DNA of 64,000 nt from Streptomyces sp. CGMCC 4.7035 (GCF_031583065.1 NZ_CP134053.1:744001-808000); one strand, 5' to 3'; positions 30,001-45,000 are shown, numbered from the stretch's first letter. Numbers and translations are program-made. Notes: generated from the sequence alone by a model not told the origin.

Positions 30001-33000
30001 AATGTGCGCGAGGAGATCCTGTGCCAGGGCTTCGCCGAGGTCCTCGGGCTGGAGTCGGTCGGCGTCGAGGACGACTTCTTCGCCCTGGGCGGTCACTCGC
30101 TGCTGGCGGTCCGCTTGGTGGAGTGGCTGCGGGTGCGAGGCATGTCGGTGCCCGTGCGGTCGCTGTTCGTCTCGCCGACGCCGGCGGGCCTGGCGGCTGT
30201 GTCCGGTGCGGTGACGGTGTCGGTGCCGGAGAACCTGATTCCGGACGGCGCGCAGACGATCACGCCGGAGATGCTGCCGTTGGTGGAGCTGACCGAGGCC
30301 GAGATCCAGGCAGTGGTGGCCGGGGTCGAGGGTGGTGCGGGCAATGTCGCGGACATCTATCCGCTGGCTCCGCTGCAGGAAGGGATCTTCTTCCATCACC
30401 TGCTGGCCGATGGCGGTCAGGACGCGTATGTGCTGCGGATGGTGGTCGAGTTCGACGACCGTTCCCGGCTGGACGGGTTCGTCGGGGCGTTGCAGCAGGT
30501 GGTCGACCGGCACGATGTGTTCCGTACCTCGTTGGTCTGGCAGGGTTTGCGTGAACCGGTGCAGGTGGTGTGGCGTTCCGCGACGCTGCCGGTCACCGAG
30601 GTGAAACTCGGCACGGACAGCGCCGATCCGGCGACGGATCTGGTGTCGGTGGTGGGGTTGCAGATGGATCTGGGGCGGGCGCCGCTGCTGGATCTGCATG
30701 TCGCCGAAGCTTCCGGCGGCCGGTGGCTGGGGTTGGTGCGGGTGCATCACCTGGTGCAGGACCACACCGCGATGGACGTGGTCTACGACGAGGTGCAGAC
30801 GATCCTGGCGGGTCGTGCCGAGACGCTTGTGGAGCCGTTGCCGTTCCGGGGCTTTGTGGCTCAGGCCAGGGCCGGGCTCGACACGGGGGAGCACGAGGAG
30901 TTCTTCCGGGAGCTTCTGTCCGGGGTGGACGAGCCGACCGCGGCGTTCGGGGTCAGCGATGTGCGCGGCGACGGCTCCGAAGTCGTCAGCGCGAGCCTGC
31001 CTGTGGACGCCGGTGTGGCGGCCCGCCTGCAGGACGTGTCGCGGCGGTTGGGAGCCAGTGCGGCCACGGTCATGCATCTGGCGTGGTCGCGGGTGCTGTC
31101 GGTGGTCTCCGGCCGTGACGACGTGGTGTTCGGCACGGTGCTGTTCGGCCGGATGAACGCCGGTGCCGGCTCCGACCGGATGCCGGGCCTGTTTATGAAC
31201 ACTCTGCCGGTGCGGGTGCGCACCGGCGAACTCGACGTGCTGGGCGCGGTCACCGCGATGCGGGGTCAGCTGGCCGGGTTGCTGGAGCACGAGCACGCGC
31301 CGCTGGCACTGGCCCAGCGGGTCAGTGCGGTGCCGGCCGATGAGCCGCTGTTCGCCACACTGTTCAACTACCGGCACAACGCGAGCGCCGCGCCTCACGG
31401 TTCTAACGAGCACGACGCCGGGTTCGAGGGTGTCCGGCCGGTGTTCTCCCGGGAGAGCACCAACTACCCGTTGACGGTGTCGGTCGATGACGGTGGCGGT
31501 GAGCTGCTCGGTGTGACGGTGGACGCGGTCGGGCCGATCGATCCGCAAGCCGTGGCCGGGATGCTGCTCACGGTGGTCGGGCATCTGGTGTCGGCGTTGG
31601 AGGACGCGCTGGACGGCGGTGCGCAGGTGCCGCTGTCGGCGGTGGGCGTGCTGGATGCGGTCGAGTTGGACCGGGTGCTGGTGGAGTGGAATGACACTGA
31701 TGCGGTGGTGCCGGCGGGGACGTTGCCGGGGTTGTTCGCGGGGCAGGTGGCGCGGACGCCGGATGCGGTGGCGGTGGTGTTCGAGGGTGAGTCGGTTTCG
31801 TATGCGGAGTTGGATGCGCGGGCGAATCGTCTGGCCCGGGTGCTGGTCGGCCGGGGTGTGGGTGCGGAGTCGGTCGTGGCGGTGTGCCTGGACCGTGGCG
31901 TGGACATGGTGGTGGCGTTGCTGGCGGTGTTGAAGGCCGGGGGTGCGTATCTGCCGGTTGATCCGGAGCTGCCGGCGGAGCGGGTCGCGTTCATGCTGGC
32001 TGATGCGGGTGCGGTGTGTGTGGTCACCGATGGGGCCTGCGTGGCTGTGGTGGGTGCGGGTGCGGTGCCGGTGGTGTTCACGGACGACGTGCAGGTGTCT
32101 TTGGCGGACGATGGCCCGCTGGGCGTGTCGGTGGTGCCGGGGCATGCGGCGTATGTGATCTATACGTCGGGTTCGACGGGTGTGCCGAAGGGTGTGGTGG
32201 TCTCGCATGCGGGGATTGTGAACCGGTTGGGGTGGATGCAGGACCGGTTCGGCCTGGCGGTGGGGGATCGGGTGCTGCACAAGACGCCGTTCGGTTTCGA
32301 TGTGTCGGTGTGGGAGTTGTTCTGGCCGTTGCTGCAGGGTGCGGTGATGGTGGTGGCCCGTCCGGGTGGTCATCGGGATCCGGGGTATGTGGCGGAACTG
32401 GTCCGTGAGCAGCGGGTGGACACGGTGCATTTCGTGCCGTCGATGCTGGAGGCGTTCCTTGCGGCGCCGCAGGCTCGGGAGTGCGGCTCGTTGCGGCGGG
32501 TGGTGTGTTCGGGCGAGGCGTTGGGTGCCGGCGTCCGGGACCGGTTCTTCTCCGTGTTCGGTGAGGGAGCTGGCCTGTTCAATCTGTACGGTCCGACCGA
32601 GGCGTCGGTGGACGTGACCGAGTACCGGGTCGAGGCGGATGGGTCGGGTGTGGTGCCGATCGGGCGTCCGGTGGCGAACACGCGGGTGTTCGTGCTGGAT
32701 GAGCGGATGCGTCCGGTGCCGGTGGGGGTGGCCGGTGAGTTGTATCTGGCGGGTGTGCAGCTGGCGCGTGGGTATGTGGGGCGTGCGGGTCTGACGGCGG
32801 AGCGGTTCGTCGCCGACCCGTTCGATGCCACCGATGCCGGTGGCGGCCGGTTGTATCGCACCGGGGATGTGGTGCGCTGGGATGCCGACGGGGACCTGGT
32901 GTATCTGGGCCGGGCCGATGAGCAGGTCAAGGTCCGTGGTTTCCGGATCGAGCCGGGTGAGATCGAGACGGTGATCGCCGGGCACCCCCACGTCGCCCAG

Positions 33001-36000
33001 ACCGCGGTCATCGCCCGCGAGGACAGGGCCGGGGACAAGCGCCTGGTTGCCTACATCGTCCCCACCTCCGCGGAAGGTGTGGATCCGGCCGCCGGCGCGG
33101 TGGCCGGTCAGGACCTGTCCGTTTCGGTGCGCAGGTCCGTGGCCGAGCGGTTGCCGGAGTACATGGTGCCCTCGGCGGTGGTGGTGCTGGACGCGCTGCC
33201 TCTCACGCGCAACGGGAAGCTGGATCGCAGGGGCCTGCCCGCCCCCGACTTCGCGTCGCTCGCCGGGTCCGGGCGGGCTCCGGCGAACGTGCGGGAGGAG
33301 TTGCTGTGCCAGGGCTTCGCCGAGGTCCTGGGGCTGGAGTCCGTCGGTGTCGATGACGACTTCTTCGCGCTGGGCGGTCACTCGCTGCTCGTGGTGCGTC
33401 TGGTGGAGTGGCTGCGGGTACGGGGCATGTCGGTGTCGGTGCGGGCGCTGTTCCTGTCGCCGACGCCGGCGGGCTTGGCGGCTGTGTCCGGTGCGGTGAC
33501 GGTGTCGGTGCCGGAGAACCTGATTCCGGACGGCGCGCAGACGATCACGCCGGAGATGCTGCCGTTGGTGGAGCTGACCGAGGCCGAGATCGAGATCGCG
33601 GTCGCCGGGGTCGAGGGCGGTGCGGGCAATGTCGCGGACATCTACCCGCTGGCCCCGCTGCAGGAGGGCCTGCTGTTCCACCACCTGCTGGCCGACGGTG
33701 GCGACGACGTCTACGTTCTGCTCGCAGTGCTGGAGTTCCAGGACCGTTCGGGCCTGGACGGATTCGCCTCCGCGGTACAGCAGGTGATCGACCGGCACGA
33801 TGTGTTCCGCACCTCGGTGGTGTGGAAGGGGCTGCGCGAACCGGTACAGGTGGTGTGGCGCTCCGCGAAGCTGACGGTGACCGAGGTGAGCCTTGACACC
33901 GACACCGCCGACCCCGCGGCCGATCTGGTGTCCCTGGTGGGGCTGTCGATGGATCTGGGCCGCGCCCCGCTGCTCGATCTGCACGTCACCGAGGTTTCCG
34001 GGGGCCGGTGGCTGGCGCTGGTGCGGGTGCACCACTTGGTGCAGGACCACACCGCGGCGGACATCGTGTTGGACGAGGCGCGCACGATCCTGGCCGGTCG
34101 TGCCGAGGAACTGCCGGAGCCGCTGCCGTTCCGGGGCTTTGTGGCTCAGGCCCGTGCCGGTCTCGACACGGGAGAGCACGAGGAGTTCTTCCGGGAGCTT
34201 CTGTCCGGGGTGGACGAGCCGACCGCGGCGTTCGGGGTCAGCGATGTGCGCGGCGACGGCTCCGAAGTCGTCAGCGCGAGCCTGCCTGTGGACGCCGGTG
34301 TGGCGGCCCGCCTGCAGGACGTGTCGCGGCGGTTGGGAGCCAGTGCGGCCACGGTCATGCATCTGGCGTGGTCGCGGGTGCTGTCGGTGGTCTCCGGCCG
34401 TGACGACGTGGTGTTCGGCACGGTGCTGTTCGGCCGGATGAACGCCGGTGCCGGCTCCGACCGGATGCCGGGCCTGTTCATGAACACTCTGCCGGTGCGG
34501 GTGCGCACCGGCGAACTCGACGTGCTGGGCGCGGTCACCGCGATGCGGGGTCAGCTGGCCGGGTTGCTGGAGCACGAGCACGCGCCGCTGGCACTGGCCC
34601 AGCGGGTCAGTGCGGTGCCGGCCGATGAGCCGCTGTTCGCCACACTGTTCAACTACCGGCACAACACCGTCGGCAGCTCTCAGAGTGCCGATGAGGGCAG
34701 CGCCGACGAGCACGGCGGGTTTGAGGGCCTTCGGCAGGTGTTTGTCCAGGACCGGACGAACTATCCGTTGACGATGTCGGTCGATGACAACGGTGATGCG
34801 GGTCTGATTCTGATGGTGGATGCGGTCGCGCCGATCGATCCCCAGGCGGTGGCGGAGATGCTGCACACCGGGGTCGGGCATCTGGTGTCGGCGTTGGAGG
34901 ACGCGCTGGACGGCGGTGCGCAGGTGCCGCTGTCGGCGGTGGGCGTGCTGGATGCGGTCGAGTTGGACCGGGTGCTGGTGGAGTGGAATGACACTGCGGC
35001 TGAGGTTCCGGCGGGGACGTTGCCGGGGTTGTTCGCGGGGCAGGTGGCGCGGACGCCGGATGCGGTGGCGGTGGTGTTCGAGGGTGAGTCGGTTTCGTAT
35101 GCGGAGTTGGATGCGCGGGCGAATCGTCTGGCCCGGGTGCTGGTCGGCCGGGGTGTGGGTGCGGAGTCGGTCGTGGCGGTGTGCCTGGACCGTGGTGTGG
35201 ACATGGTCGTGGCGTTGCTGGCGGTGTTGAAGGCCGGGGGTGCGTATCTGCCGGTTGATCCGGAGCTGCCGGCGGAGCGGGTCGCGTTCATGCTGGCTGA
35301 TGCGGGTGCGGTGTGTGTGGTCACCGATGGGGCCTGCGTGGCTGTGGTGGGTGCGGGTGCGGTGCCGGTGGTGTTCACGGACGACGTGCAGGTGTCTTTG
35401 GCGGACGATGGCCCGCTGGGCGTGTCGGTGGTGCCGGGGCATGCGGCGTATGTGATCTATACGTCGGGTTCGACGGGTGTGCCGAAGGGTGTGGTGGTCT
35501 CGCATGCGGGGATTGTGAACCGGTTGGGGTGGATGCAGGACCGGTTCGGCCTGGCGGTGGGGGATCGGGTGCTGCACAAGACGCCGTTCGGTTTCGATGT
35601 GTCGGTGTGGGAGTTGTTCTGGCCGTTGCTGCAGGGTGCGGTGATGGTGGTGGCCCGTCCGGGTGGTCATCGGGATCCGGGGTATGTGGCGGAACTGGTC
35701 CGTGAGCAGCGGGTGGACACGGTGCATTTCGTGCCGTCGATGCTGGAGGCGTTCCTTGCGGCGCCGCAGGCTCGGGAGTGCGGCTCGTTGCGGCGGGTGG
35801 TGTGTTCGGGCGAGGCGTTGGGTGCCGGCGTCCGGGACCGGTTCTTCTCCGTGTTCGGTGAGGGAGCTGGCCTGTTCAACTTGTACGGTCCGACCGAGGC
35901 GTCGGTGGACGTGACCGAGTACCGGGTCGAGGCGGATGGGTCGGGTGTGGTGCCGATCGGGCGTCCGGTGGCGAACACGCGGGTGTTCGTGCTGGATGAG

Positions 36001-39000
36001 CGGATGCGTCCGGTGCCGGTGGGGGTGGCTGGTGAGTTGTATCTGGCGGGTGTGCAGCTGGCGCGTGGGTATGTGGGGCGTGCGGGGCTGACCGCGGAGC
36101 GGTTCGTCGCCGATCCGTTCGATGCCACCGATGCCGGTGGCGGCCGGTTGTATCGCACCGGGGATGTGGTGCGCTGGGATGCCGACGGGGACCTGGTGTA
36201 TCTGGGCCGGGCCGATGAGCAGGTGAAGGTCCGTGGTTTCCGGATCGAGCCGGGTGAGATCGAGACGGTGATCGCCGGGCATCCGCAGGTCGCCCAGACC
36301 GCGGTCATCGCCCGCGAGGACAGGGCCGGGGACAAGCGGCTGGTCGCCTACGTCGTCCCGGCGACCGGTTCTGAGGTTGACCCGGCCGTGCTGCGGGCGT
36401 TTGCCGCCGAGCGGCTGCCTGAGTACATGGTGCCAGCGACCGTTATGACGCTCGAGGCACTGCCGCTGACGCCCAACGGCAAGCTGGACCGTAAGGCCCT
36501 GCCCGCACCTGACTTCGCGACCGCAGCAGGATCCGGGCGGGCTCCGGCGAACGTGCGCGAGGAGATTCTCTGCCAGGGCTTCGCCGAGGTCCTGGGGCTG
36601 GAGTCGGTCGGCGTCGATGATGACTTCTTCGCCCTGGGCGGTCATTCGCTGCTGGCGGTACGGCTGGTCAGCCGGGTGCGAATCATGCTCGGGGCGGAGC
36701 TGTCTCTGCGGACTCTGTTCGAGGCTCCGACGGTGGCCGAGCTTGCGGCGCGGTTGCCGGGTGCCGGTGTGGCGCGTTCGGCTCTGGTGTCGCAGGTGCG
36801 TCCGGAGCGGTTGCCGTTGTCGTTCGCGCAGCAGCGGTTGTGGTTCATCGGCCAGTTGGAGGGCCCGAGCGCGACCTACAACATTCCGATGGCGATACGC
36901 CTGGCCGGAGACCTGGACAAGGCGGCACTCGCGGCTGCCTTGCGGGATGTGATCGGCCGGCACGAGGTACTGCGCACGGTCTTCCCCACCGCCGGCGGAC
37001 AGCCGTTCCAGCAGATCCTCGCCGTCGACGACCTGGTCTGGGATCTCGAGTTCGTCGAGCTCGCGGCCGGGGAGCTGCTGCCGGACGCGGTCATGCGGGC
37101 GACCGAGTACGTCTTCGATCTGGCATCCGAGGTGCCGGTGCGGGCCTGGCTGTTCACCGCCGGGCCGGATGAGCACGTCCTCGTGGTGGTCGTGCACCAC
37201 ATCGCCACCGACGGCTGGTCGTCCGACCCGCTGGCACGGGACGTCTCGACCGCGTACGCGGCCCGTCTTGAGGGCCGTGCTCCCCTGTGGGAGCCGCTGC
37301 CGGTGCAGTACGCGGACTACACGCTGTGGCAGCGTGAGCTGCTCGGTGACGAGCAGGACCCAGACGCTGTGATCTCACGGCAGGTCACCTATTGGAGCGA
37401 GGCGTTGGCGGGCGCTCCCGAGGAGCTGGCACTGCCGGTGGACCGACCCCGCCCGGCGGTTGCCAGTCACCGCGGGCACACGGTCCCACTGGAGATCTCC
37501 GCCGATGTGCATGCCCGGTTGCGGCACGTGGCGCGTGAGCAGGGTGTGTCCGTGTTCATGCTGCTGCAGGCGACACTGGCGGTACTTCTGTCGAAGCTGG
37601 GCGCGGGCACGGACATCCCGATCGGTTCGCCGGTCGCGGGCCGCGCGGACGAGGCGCTTGACGATCTCGTCGGGTTCTTCGTCAATACCCTGGTAGTACG
37701 CACCGATGTGTCGGGCGACCCGACGTTCACCGAGTTGCTCGCCCGGGTGCGCGAGACGAGCTTGGCCGGATTCGAGCACCAGGACGTGCCGTTCGAGCGC
37801 CTGATCGAGGAACTCGCCCCGGCCAGATCGCTGGCGCGTCATCCGCTCTTCCAGGTGATGCTCACCCTGCAGAACAACGCGGCCGCGGAATTGGCGTTGC
37901 CTGGGGTGCAGGCTCAGGCCGTGCCTTCGGGGGAGCAGGCGTCGAAGTTCGACCTGAACACGATCGTTTCCGAGATGTTCGATGCCGAGGGCGTTCCGGC
38001 GGGCCTGCGGGGTGTCGTGACAGGTGCGGCCGATCTGTTCGATGCGGGCAGCATCGCTGTGATCGCCGAGCGGTGGGTGCGGGTGCTGGAGGCGGTGCTC
38101 GCCGACCCGTCCCTGCCGGTGTCCGGAGTGGACGTGTTGTCCGCCGATGAGCGGCGCCGGGTACTGGTGGAGTGGAACGACACGGTGGTCGACGTCGCGC
38201 GCTCGACGCTGCCGGAGTTGTTCGCGGTACAGGTGGAGCGGACGCCGGAGGCTCCGGCGGTGGTGTTCGAGGGTGAGTCGCTCTCGTATGCCGAGCTGGA
38301 CGCGCGGGCCAACCGTCTGGCGCGTTACCTGGTGGGGTTGGGTGTGGGCCCGGAGCGCCTGGTGGGCGTGTGTCTGGACCGCGGTGTGGATCTGATGGTG
38401 GCGTTGCTGGCGGTGTTGAAGGCCGGGGGCGCGTATCTGCCCATCGATCCGGAGTATCCGGCTGAGCGGGTCGCGTTCATGCTGTCGGACGCGGCGCCGG
38501 TTGTGGTGCTGGCGTCTTCGGCCACGGCTGGGGTGCCGGCGTCCTCGGGTGTGCCGGTGGTGGTGCTGGATGATCCGGATGTTGCGGGGGCGGTCTCGTC
38601 CCTGCCTGGCTCGGATCCGGTGGTTTCGCTGGTCGCGGCGCATCCGGCGTATGTGATCTATACCTCGGGGTCGACGGGGACACCGAAGGGCGTGGTGGTG
38701 TCGCACGTCGGGTTCGCGAGCTTCGCGGCCGGCCATGCCCGGTTGCTGGGGGTGGGTGCCGGGGACCGCGTGGGGCAGTTCGCCTCGGCGAGCTTCGACA
38801 CCTTCGGCTGGGAGTGGTGCATGGCACTGCTTCAGGGGGCAACGCTGGTTGTGGTGCCGTCCGGCAAGCGGTTCGGGCAGGAGCTGACCGGATTGCTGGC
38901 GGAGCAGGCGGTGTCGTTCGTGACGTTGCCGCCGGCGGTACTGGCATTGCTGGAGCCGGAATCGATCGCGCCCGATGTGACGGTGGTGGTTGCGGGAGAG

Positions 39001-42000
39001 GCCTGTGCGCCGGAGGTGATGGCGCGATGGGCCGCCGGGCATCGTATGTTCAACTCGTACGGTCCTACCGAGACGACCGTGGATGCCACGCTGTGGCGCT
39101 GCGATGCGGACGCGGGGCAGGTGGCGATCGGGCGTCCGGTGGTCAACAGCCAGGTGTTCGTACTTGACGAGGCGTTGCGTCCGGTACCCGTGGGCGTGGC
39201 CGGCGAGCTGTATGTGGCCGGTGCGGGTCTGGCACGCGGGTACCTGGGGCGCGCGGGTCTGACCGCGGGACGGTTCGTGGCCGACCCGTTCGACACCGAC
39301 CCCGCCGGTGGCGGCCGGTTGTACCGGACCGGGGACGTGGTGCGCTGGAACGCCGATGGTGATCTGGTGTATCTGGGCCGGGCCGACGAGCAGGTGAAGA
39401 TCCGGGGCTTCCGGATCGAGCCGGGCGAGATCGAGGCGGTGCTGGCCGAACATCCGCTGGTGGCGCAGGCCGCAGTGATCGCCCGCGAGGACGAGCCGGG
39501 CGACAAGCGCCTGGTCGCCTACATCGTCCCGACGGCCGGCGCGGTCGCGTTGCCGGGCCTGCTCCGCGACCGGGTCGCCTCCAGGCTGCCCGAGTACATG
39601 GTGCCCGCGGCCGTGGTGACGCTCGACACCCTGCCGCTCACGCCCAACGGCAAACTCGACCGGCGGGCGCTGCCCGCCCCCGAGTTCGCGTCCGCCGCCG
39701 GGCTCGGACGCGGGCCGGCGAACGTGCGCGAGGAACTGCTGTGCCAGGCGTTCGCCGACATCCTCGGGCTGGAGACCATCGGGGTCGAAGACGACTTCTT
39801 CGCACTCGGCGGGCATTCACTGCTCGCGGTGCGGCTGGTCAGCCGGGCACGCGCGGTGCTCGGGGTGGAGATCGACATCCGGACCCTGTTCGAGGCTCCT
39901 ACAGTGGCCGGTCTGGCGGCCCGGTTGTCGGATGCTGATACGGCACGTTCCCCGCTGGCGCCGTGGGTGCGTCCGGAGCGGTTGCCGTTGTCGTTCGCGC
40001 AGCAGCGCTTGTGGTTCATCGGGCAGTTGGAGGGCCCGAGCGCCCTCTACAACATCCCGATGGTGCTGCGGCTGTCCGGTGACGTGGACTCGTCAGCCCT
40101 CGGTTCGGCGTTGCGGGATGTGATCGGGCGGCACGAGGTGCTGCGCACGGTCTTCCCCACGGCCGCGGACGGACAGCCGCTCCAGCAGGTCATCGACATC
40201 GATGAGCTGGACTGGGAGCTGCAGCTGGTCGAGGTGACTGCGTCTGATCTTGAGGCGGAAGTCGCGACGGCGGCCGGGTACGCCTTCGACCTGGCCTCCG
40301 AGGTGCCGGTGCGGGCGTGGCTGTTCACCGAGGGCTCGGATGAGCCTTCGGCTGAGCGAGTGCTCGTAGTGGTCGTCCACCACATCGCCGGGGACGGCTG
40401 GTCGACCGGCCCGCTGGCCCGCGACGTCTCCACGGCATACGCGGCTCGCCTTGACGGCCGCGCCCCGGTGTGGGAGCCGCTGCCGGTGCAGTACGCGGAC
40501 TACGCGCTGTGGCAGCGCGAGCTGCTGGGCAACGAGGACGACCCGGACAGCCTGATATCCCAGCAGGTCGCCTACTGGCGCGAGGCTTTGGCCGGGGCAC
40601 CGGAGGAGCTGACGCTGCCGACAGACCGTCCGCGTCCGGCAGTTGCAAGCAACCACGGCCATACGGTGCCGTTGCAGGTGCCGGCTGACGTGCATGCCCG
40701 GCTCGTGGGTGTGGCGCGTGAGCAGGGCGTGACGGTGTTCATGCTGGTGCAGGCCGCGCTCGCGGTGCTGCTGTCCAAGCTGGGCGCGGGCAGGGACATC
40801 CCGATGGGCATGGCGGTGGCCGGCCGCACCGACGAGGCGCTGGACGACCTGGTCGGGTTCTTCATCAACAGCCTGGTGATCCGTACGGATCTGTCAGGTG
40901 ACCCGACGTTCCACCAGGTCCTCTCCAGGGTGCGTGAGACGAGCCTCGCCGGGTTCGAGCACCAGGACGTGCCTTTCGAGCGTCTGGTGGAGGAGCTGGC
41001 TCCCTCCCGGTCGCTGGCGCGGCATCCCTTGTTCCAGGTGATGTTCACGGGGCAGAACAACGCCGAGGCGGTGCTGGATCTGCCGGGCGTGCGGGTCGGC
41101 GGCCAGGAGGCGTCGGCCGCGGCGACCTCGGCGGCGAGGTTCGACATCGACCTGAGCGTGGGGGAGGTCTTCGCGACCGGCGGCGTTCCGGCAGGGCTGC
41201 GGGGTGTGGTGACCGGGTCTGCGGACCTGTTCGACGCCGACAGCGTCGCGCTGTTCGCCGAGCGTTTGGTGCGGCTGCTGGAGACGGTGCTCACCAACCC
41301 GTCCGTGCCCTTGTCGGCGCTCGACTTGCTGGATGCCGATGAGCGGCGTCGGGTGCTGGTGGAGTGGAACGACACGGATGCGGTCGTGCCGGATGCCCTG
41401 GTGCCGGAGTTGTTTGCGGCGCAGGTGGTGCGGACCCCGGATGCAGTGGCCGTGGTCGCGGACGGTGTCGAGCTGTCCTACGCGGAACTGGATGCGCGGG
41501 CGAATCGTCTGGCGCGGTATCTGACCGGGCTGGGTGTGGGTGCGGAGTCGGTGGTGGGGTTGTGTCTGCCGCGTGGGGTGGACATGGTGGTGGCCCTGTT
41601 GGCGGTGTGGAAGTCCGGGGGTGCGTATCTGCCCATCGACCCGGAGTATCCGGCCGAGCGGATCTCGTTCATGCTCTCCGATGCGCGGGCGGCGGTGTTG
41701 CTGGGGACCGAGGACATCCTGGACGAGTTGCCGGCGGTGAGGGTGCCGGTGGTGGCGTTGGACGATCCGCAGGTGGCTGCGGTGGTGTCGTCGGTGGCTG
41801 ACGGCCCGGTCGGGGTTCCGGTGGTGCCGGGGCAGTTGGCGTATGTGATCTATACGTCGGGGTCGACGGGGACGCCGAAGGGTGTCGGGGTGACTCATGG
41901 CGGGTTGGCGAACTATGTGGTGTGGGCGGCGGGTGAGTATGGTCCGGCTGCTGGTGGGGCGGTGTTGCATTCGTCGTTGGCGTTCGACCTGACGGTGACG

Positions 42001-45000
42001 AGTGTGGTGGTGCCGTTGGTGGCGGGGTCGGTGGTGGTGGCCAGTGCTGAGGGCGGTGCCGAGGGTCTGGCGGGGCTGGTGAATGCCTCGGGTGGTTTTG
42101 ATGTGCTGAAGGTGGTGCCGGGGCATCTGCCGTTGCTGGCGGAGCTGGTGACCGATGCTGCCGCGTTGTCGGCGGCGCGGGTGCTGGTGGTGGGTGGTGA
42201 GGCGTTGTCGGCCGGTGCGGTGCGTGACTGGCTGGGGCGTACGCCGGACTCGGTGGTGGTCAATGAGTACGGACCGACCGAGACGGTGGTCGGGTGTTGT
42301 GTGTTCCGGGCGGTGTCGGGGCAGCGGCTGGATGAGCAGGTGCCGATCGGCCGGCCAATCGCCAACGTGCGGTTGTATGTGCTGGATGAGTCGTTGCGGC
42401 CGGTGCCGGTCGGGGTTGCCGGTGAGTTGTATATCGCTGGGGCTCAGTTGGCGCGGGGATATGTGGGCCGGGCGGGGTTGACCGCGGGCCGGTTCGTGGC
42501 GGATCCGTTCGATGCCACCGGCTCCGGTGGCCGGTTGTATCGGACCGGGGATGTGGTGCGCTGGAACGCCGATGGTGATCTGGTGTATGTGGGCCGGGCG
42601 GATGAGCAGGTGAAGGTCCGTGGTTTCCGGATCGAGCCGGGCGAGATCGAGGCGGTCCTGACCGCGCACCCGCAGGTTGCCCAAGCGGCGGTGATCGCGC
42701 GGGAGGACGTGCCGGGTGACAAGCGCCTGGTCGCCTACGTCGTCCCGGCAGCCGAGGCTGAGGCTGATGCTGGTGTGCTGCGGGAGTTTGTGGGCTCGCG
42801 GTTGCCGGAGTACATGGTGCCGTCGGCGGTGGTGGTCCTTGAGGCTCTGCCGCTCACGGTGAACGGGAAGTTGGACCGCAAGGCGCTGCCGGCCCCCGAC
42901 TTCGCGGCTGCCGCCAGGTCCGGGCACGGCCCGGCCAACGCCCGCGAAAAGGCGCTGTGCCAGGCGTTCGCCGAGGTCCTGGGCCTGGAGTCGGTCGGTG
43001 TCGATGACGACTTCTTCGCCCTGGGCGGCCACTCGCTGCTGGCCGTACGGCTGGTCAGCCGGGTGCGGGCCTTGCTCGGGGTGGAGATCGACATCCGGTT
43101 CCTGTTCGAGGCTCCGACGGTGGCCGGGCTGGCGGCCCGGTTGTCGGGTGCGGGTGCGGCGCGTTCCGCGCTTGTACCGCAGGCGCGTCCGGAGCGGTTG
43201 CCGCTGTCGTTCGCACAGCAGCGGCTCTGGTTCATCGGGCAGTTGGAGGGCCCGAGCTCCACCTACAACATCCCGATGGTGCTGGGGCTGTCCGGTGACG
43301 TGGACTCGGCCGCGCTCGGTTCGGCGTTGCGGGATGTGATCGGCCGGCACGAGGTGCTGCGTACGGTCTTCCCGACCGCCGATGGCGAGCCGTTCCAGCA
43401 GGTCATCGACATCGAGGAGCTGGCCTGGGAGCTTCAGGCGGTCGAGGTGGCCGCCGGACAGCTGCCGGACGCGATCGCGCAGGCGGCGCAGTATGCCTTC
43501 GATCTGGTGTCGGAGGTGCCGGTGCGGGCGTGGCTGTTCACCGAGGGTTCGGGTGAGCCTTCGGGGGAGCAGGTGCTGGTCGTGGTGGTCCACCACATCG
43601 CCGGGGACGGTTGGTCGACGGGCTCGCTGGCCCGGGATGTGTCGACCGCGTACGCGGCCCGCCTTGAGGGCCGGGCTCCGGTGTGGGAGCCGTTGCCGGT
43701 GCAGTACGCGGACTACGCGCTGTGGCAGCGCGAGCTGCTGGGCAGCGAGGACGACCCGGACAGTGTGATCTCACGCCAGGTCGCATTCTGGCGATCGGCG
43801 TTGGCTGGGATGCCGGAGGAGCTGGCGTTGCCGGTGGACCGGCCGCGTCCGGTGGTGTCGAGCCATCGTGGGCACAGCGTGCCGCTCCAGGTGTCGGCCG
43901 ATGTGCATGCGCGGCTGCTGGAGATGGCGCGTGAGCAGGGTGTGACGGTGTTCATGGTGGTGCAGGCCGCGCTGGCGGTGCTGCTGTCGAAGCTGGGCGC
44001 CGGCACGGACATCCCGATCGGTGCGGCGGTCGCCGGACGCACGGACGAGGCCTTGGATGATCTGGTCGGGTTCTTCGTCAACACGCTGGTGATGCGTACG
44101 GATGTGTCAGGTGACCCGGCGTTCACCGAGTTGCTGGCTCGGGTGCGGGAGACCGGTCTGGCTGGCTTCGAGCACCAGGATGTGCCCTTCGAGCGTCTGG
44201 TGGAGGAGCTGGCTCCCGCCCGCTCCCTGTCACGGCATCCGCTGTTCCAGGTGATGCTCACCCTGCAGAACAACACCGAGGCGGAGCTGGACCTGCCGGG
44301 CGTGCGGCCTGGAGTGCACGCGTCGGCCGCAGCGATGTCGGTGGCGAAGTTCGATCTGGAGCTGAGCCTGGGTGAGGTCTTCGACACGAACGGTGCTCCG
44401 GTCGAGCTCCGTGGCGAGCTGACTGGGTCGGTGGATCTGTTCGAGGCCGGCAGTGTCCTGGCGATGGCCGAGCGTCTGGTGCGGGTACTGGAGACGGTGG
44501 CCGCCGATCCGTTCGTGCGGGTCTCCGGGATGGATGTGCTGGATGCCGTGGAGCGGCGTCGGGTGCTGGTGGAGTGGAACGACACGGATGCGGTGGTTCC
44601 GGCGGGGACGTTGCCGGGGTTGTTCGCGGGGCAGGTGGCGCGGACGCCGGATGCGGTGGCGGTGGTGTTCGAGGGTGAGTCGGTTTCGTATGCGGAGTTG
44701 GATGCGCGGGCGAATCGTCTGGCCCGGGTGCTGGTCGGCCGGGGTGTGGGTGCGGAGTCGGTCGTGGCGGTGTGCCTGGAGCGCGGCTTTGACATGGTCG
44801 TGGCGTTGCTGGCGGTGTTGAAGGCCGGGGGTGCGTATCTGCCGGTTGATCCGGAGCTGCCGGCGGAGCGGGTCGCGTTCATGCTGGCTGATGCGGGTGC
44901 GGTGTGTGTGGTCACCGATGGGGCCTGCGCGGCTGTGGTGGGTGCGGGTGCGGTGCCGGTGGTGTTCACGGACGACGTGCAGGTGTCTTTGGCGGACGAT

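Noticed and set aside
29983..37200. A 2,405-codon open frame on the minus strand, opposite the NRPS
   Set aside because: Its composition (His/Arg/Gln repeats copied with each Ser module) is the mirror of GC-rich NRPS codons; it has no domain or homologous feel and lies exactly opposite a clear coding region.
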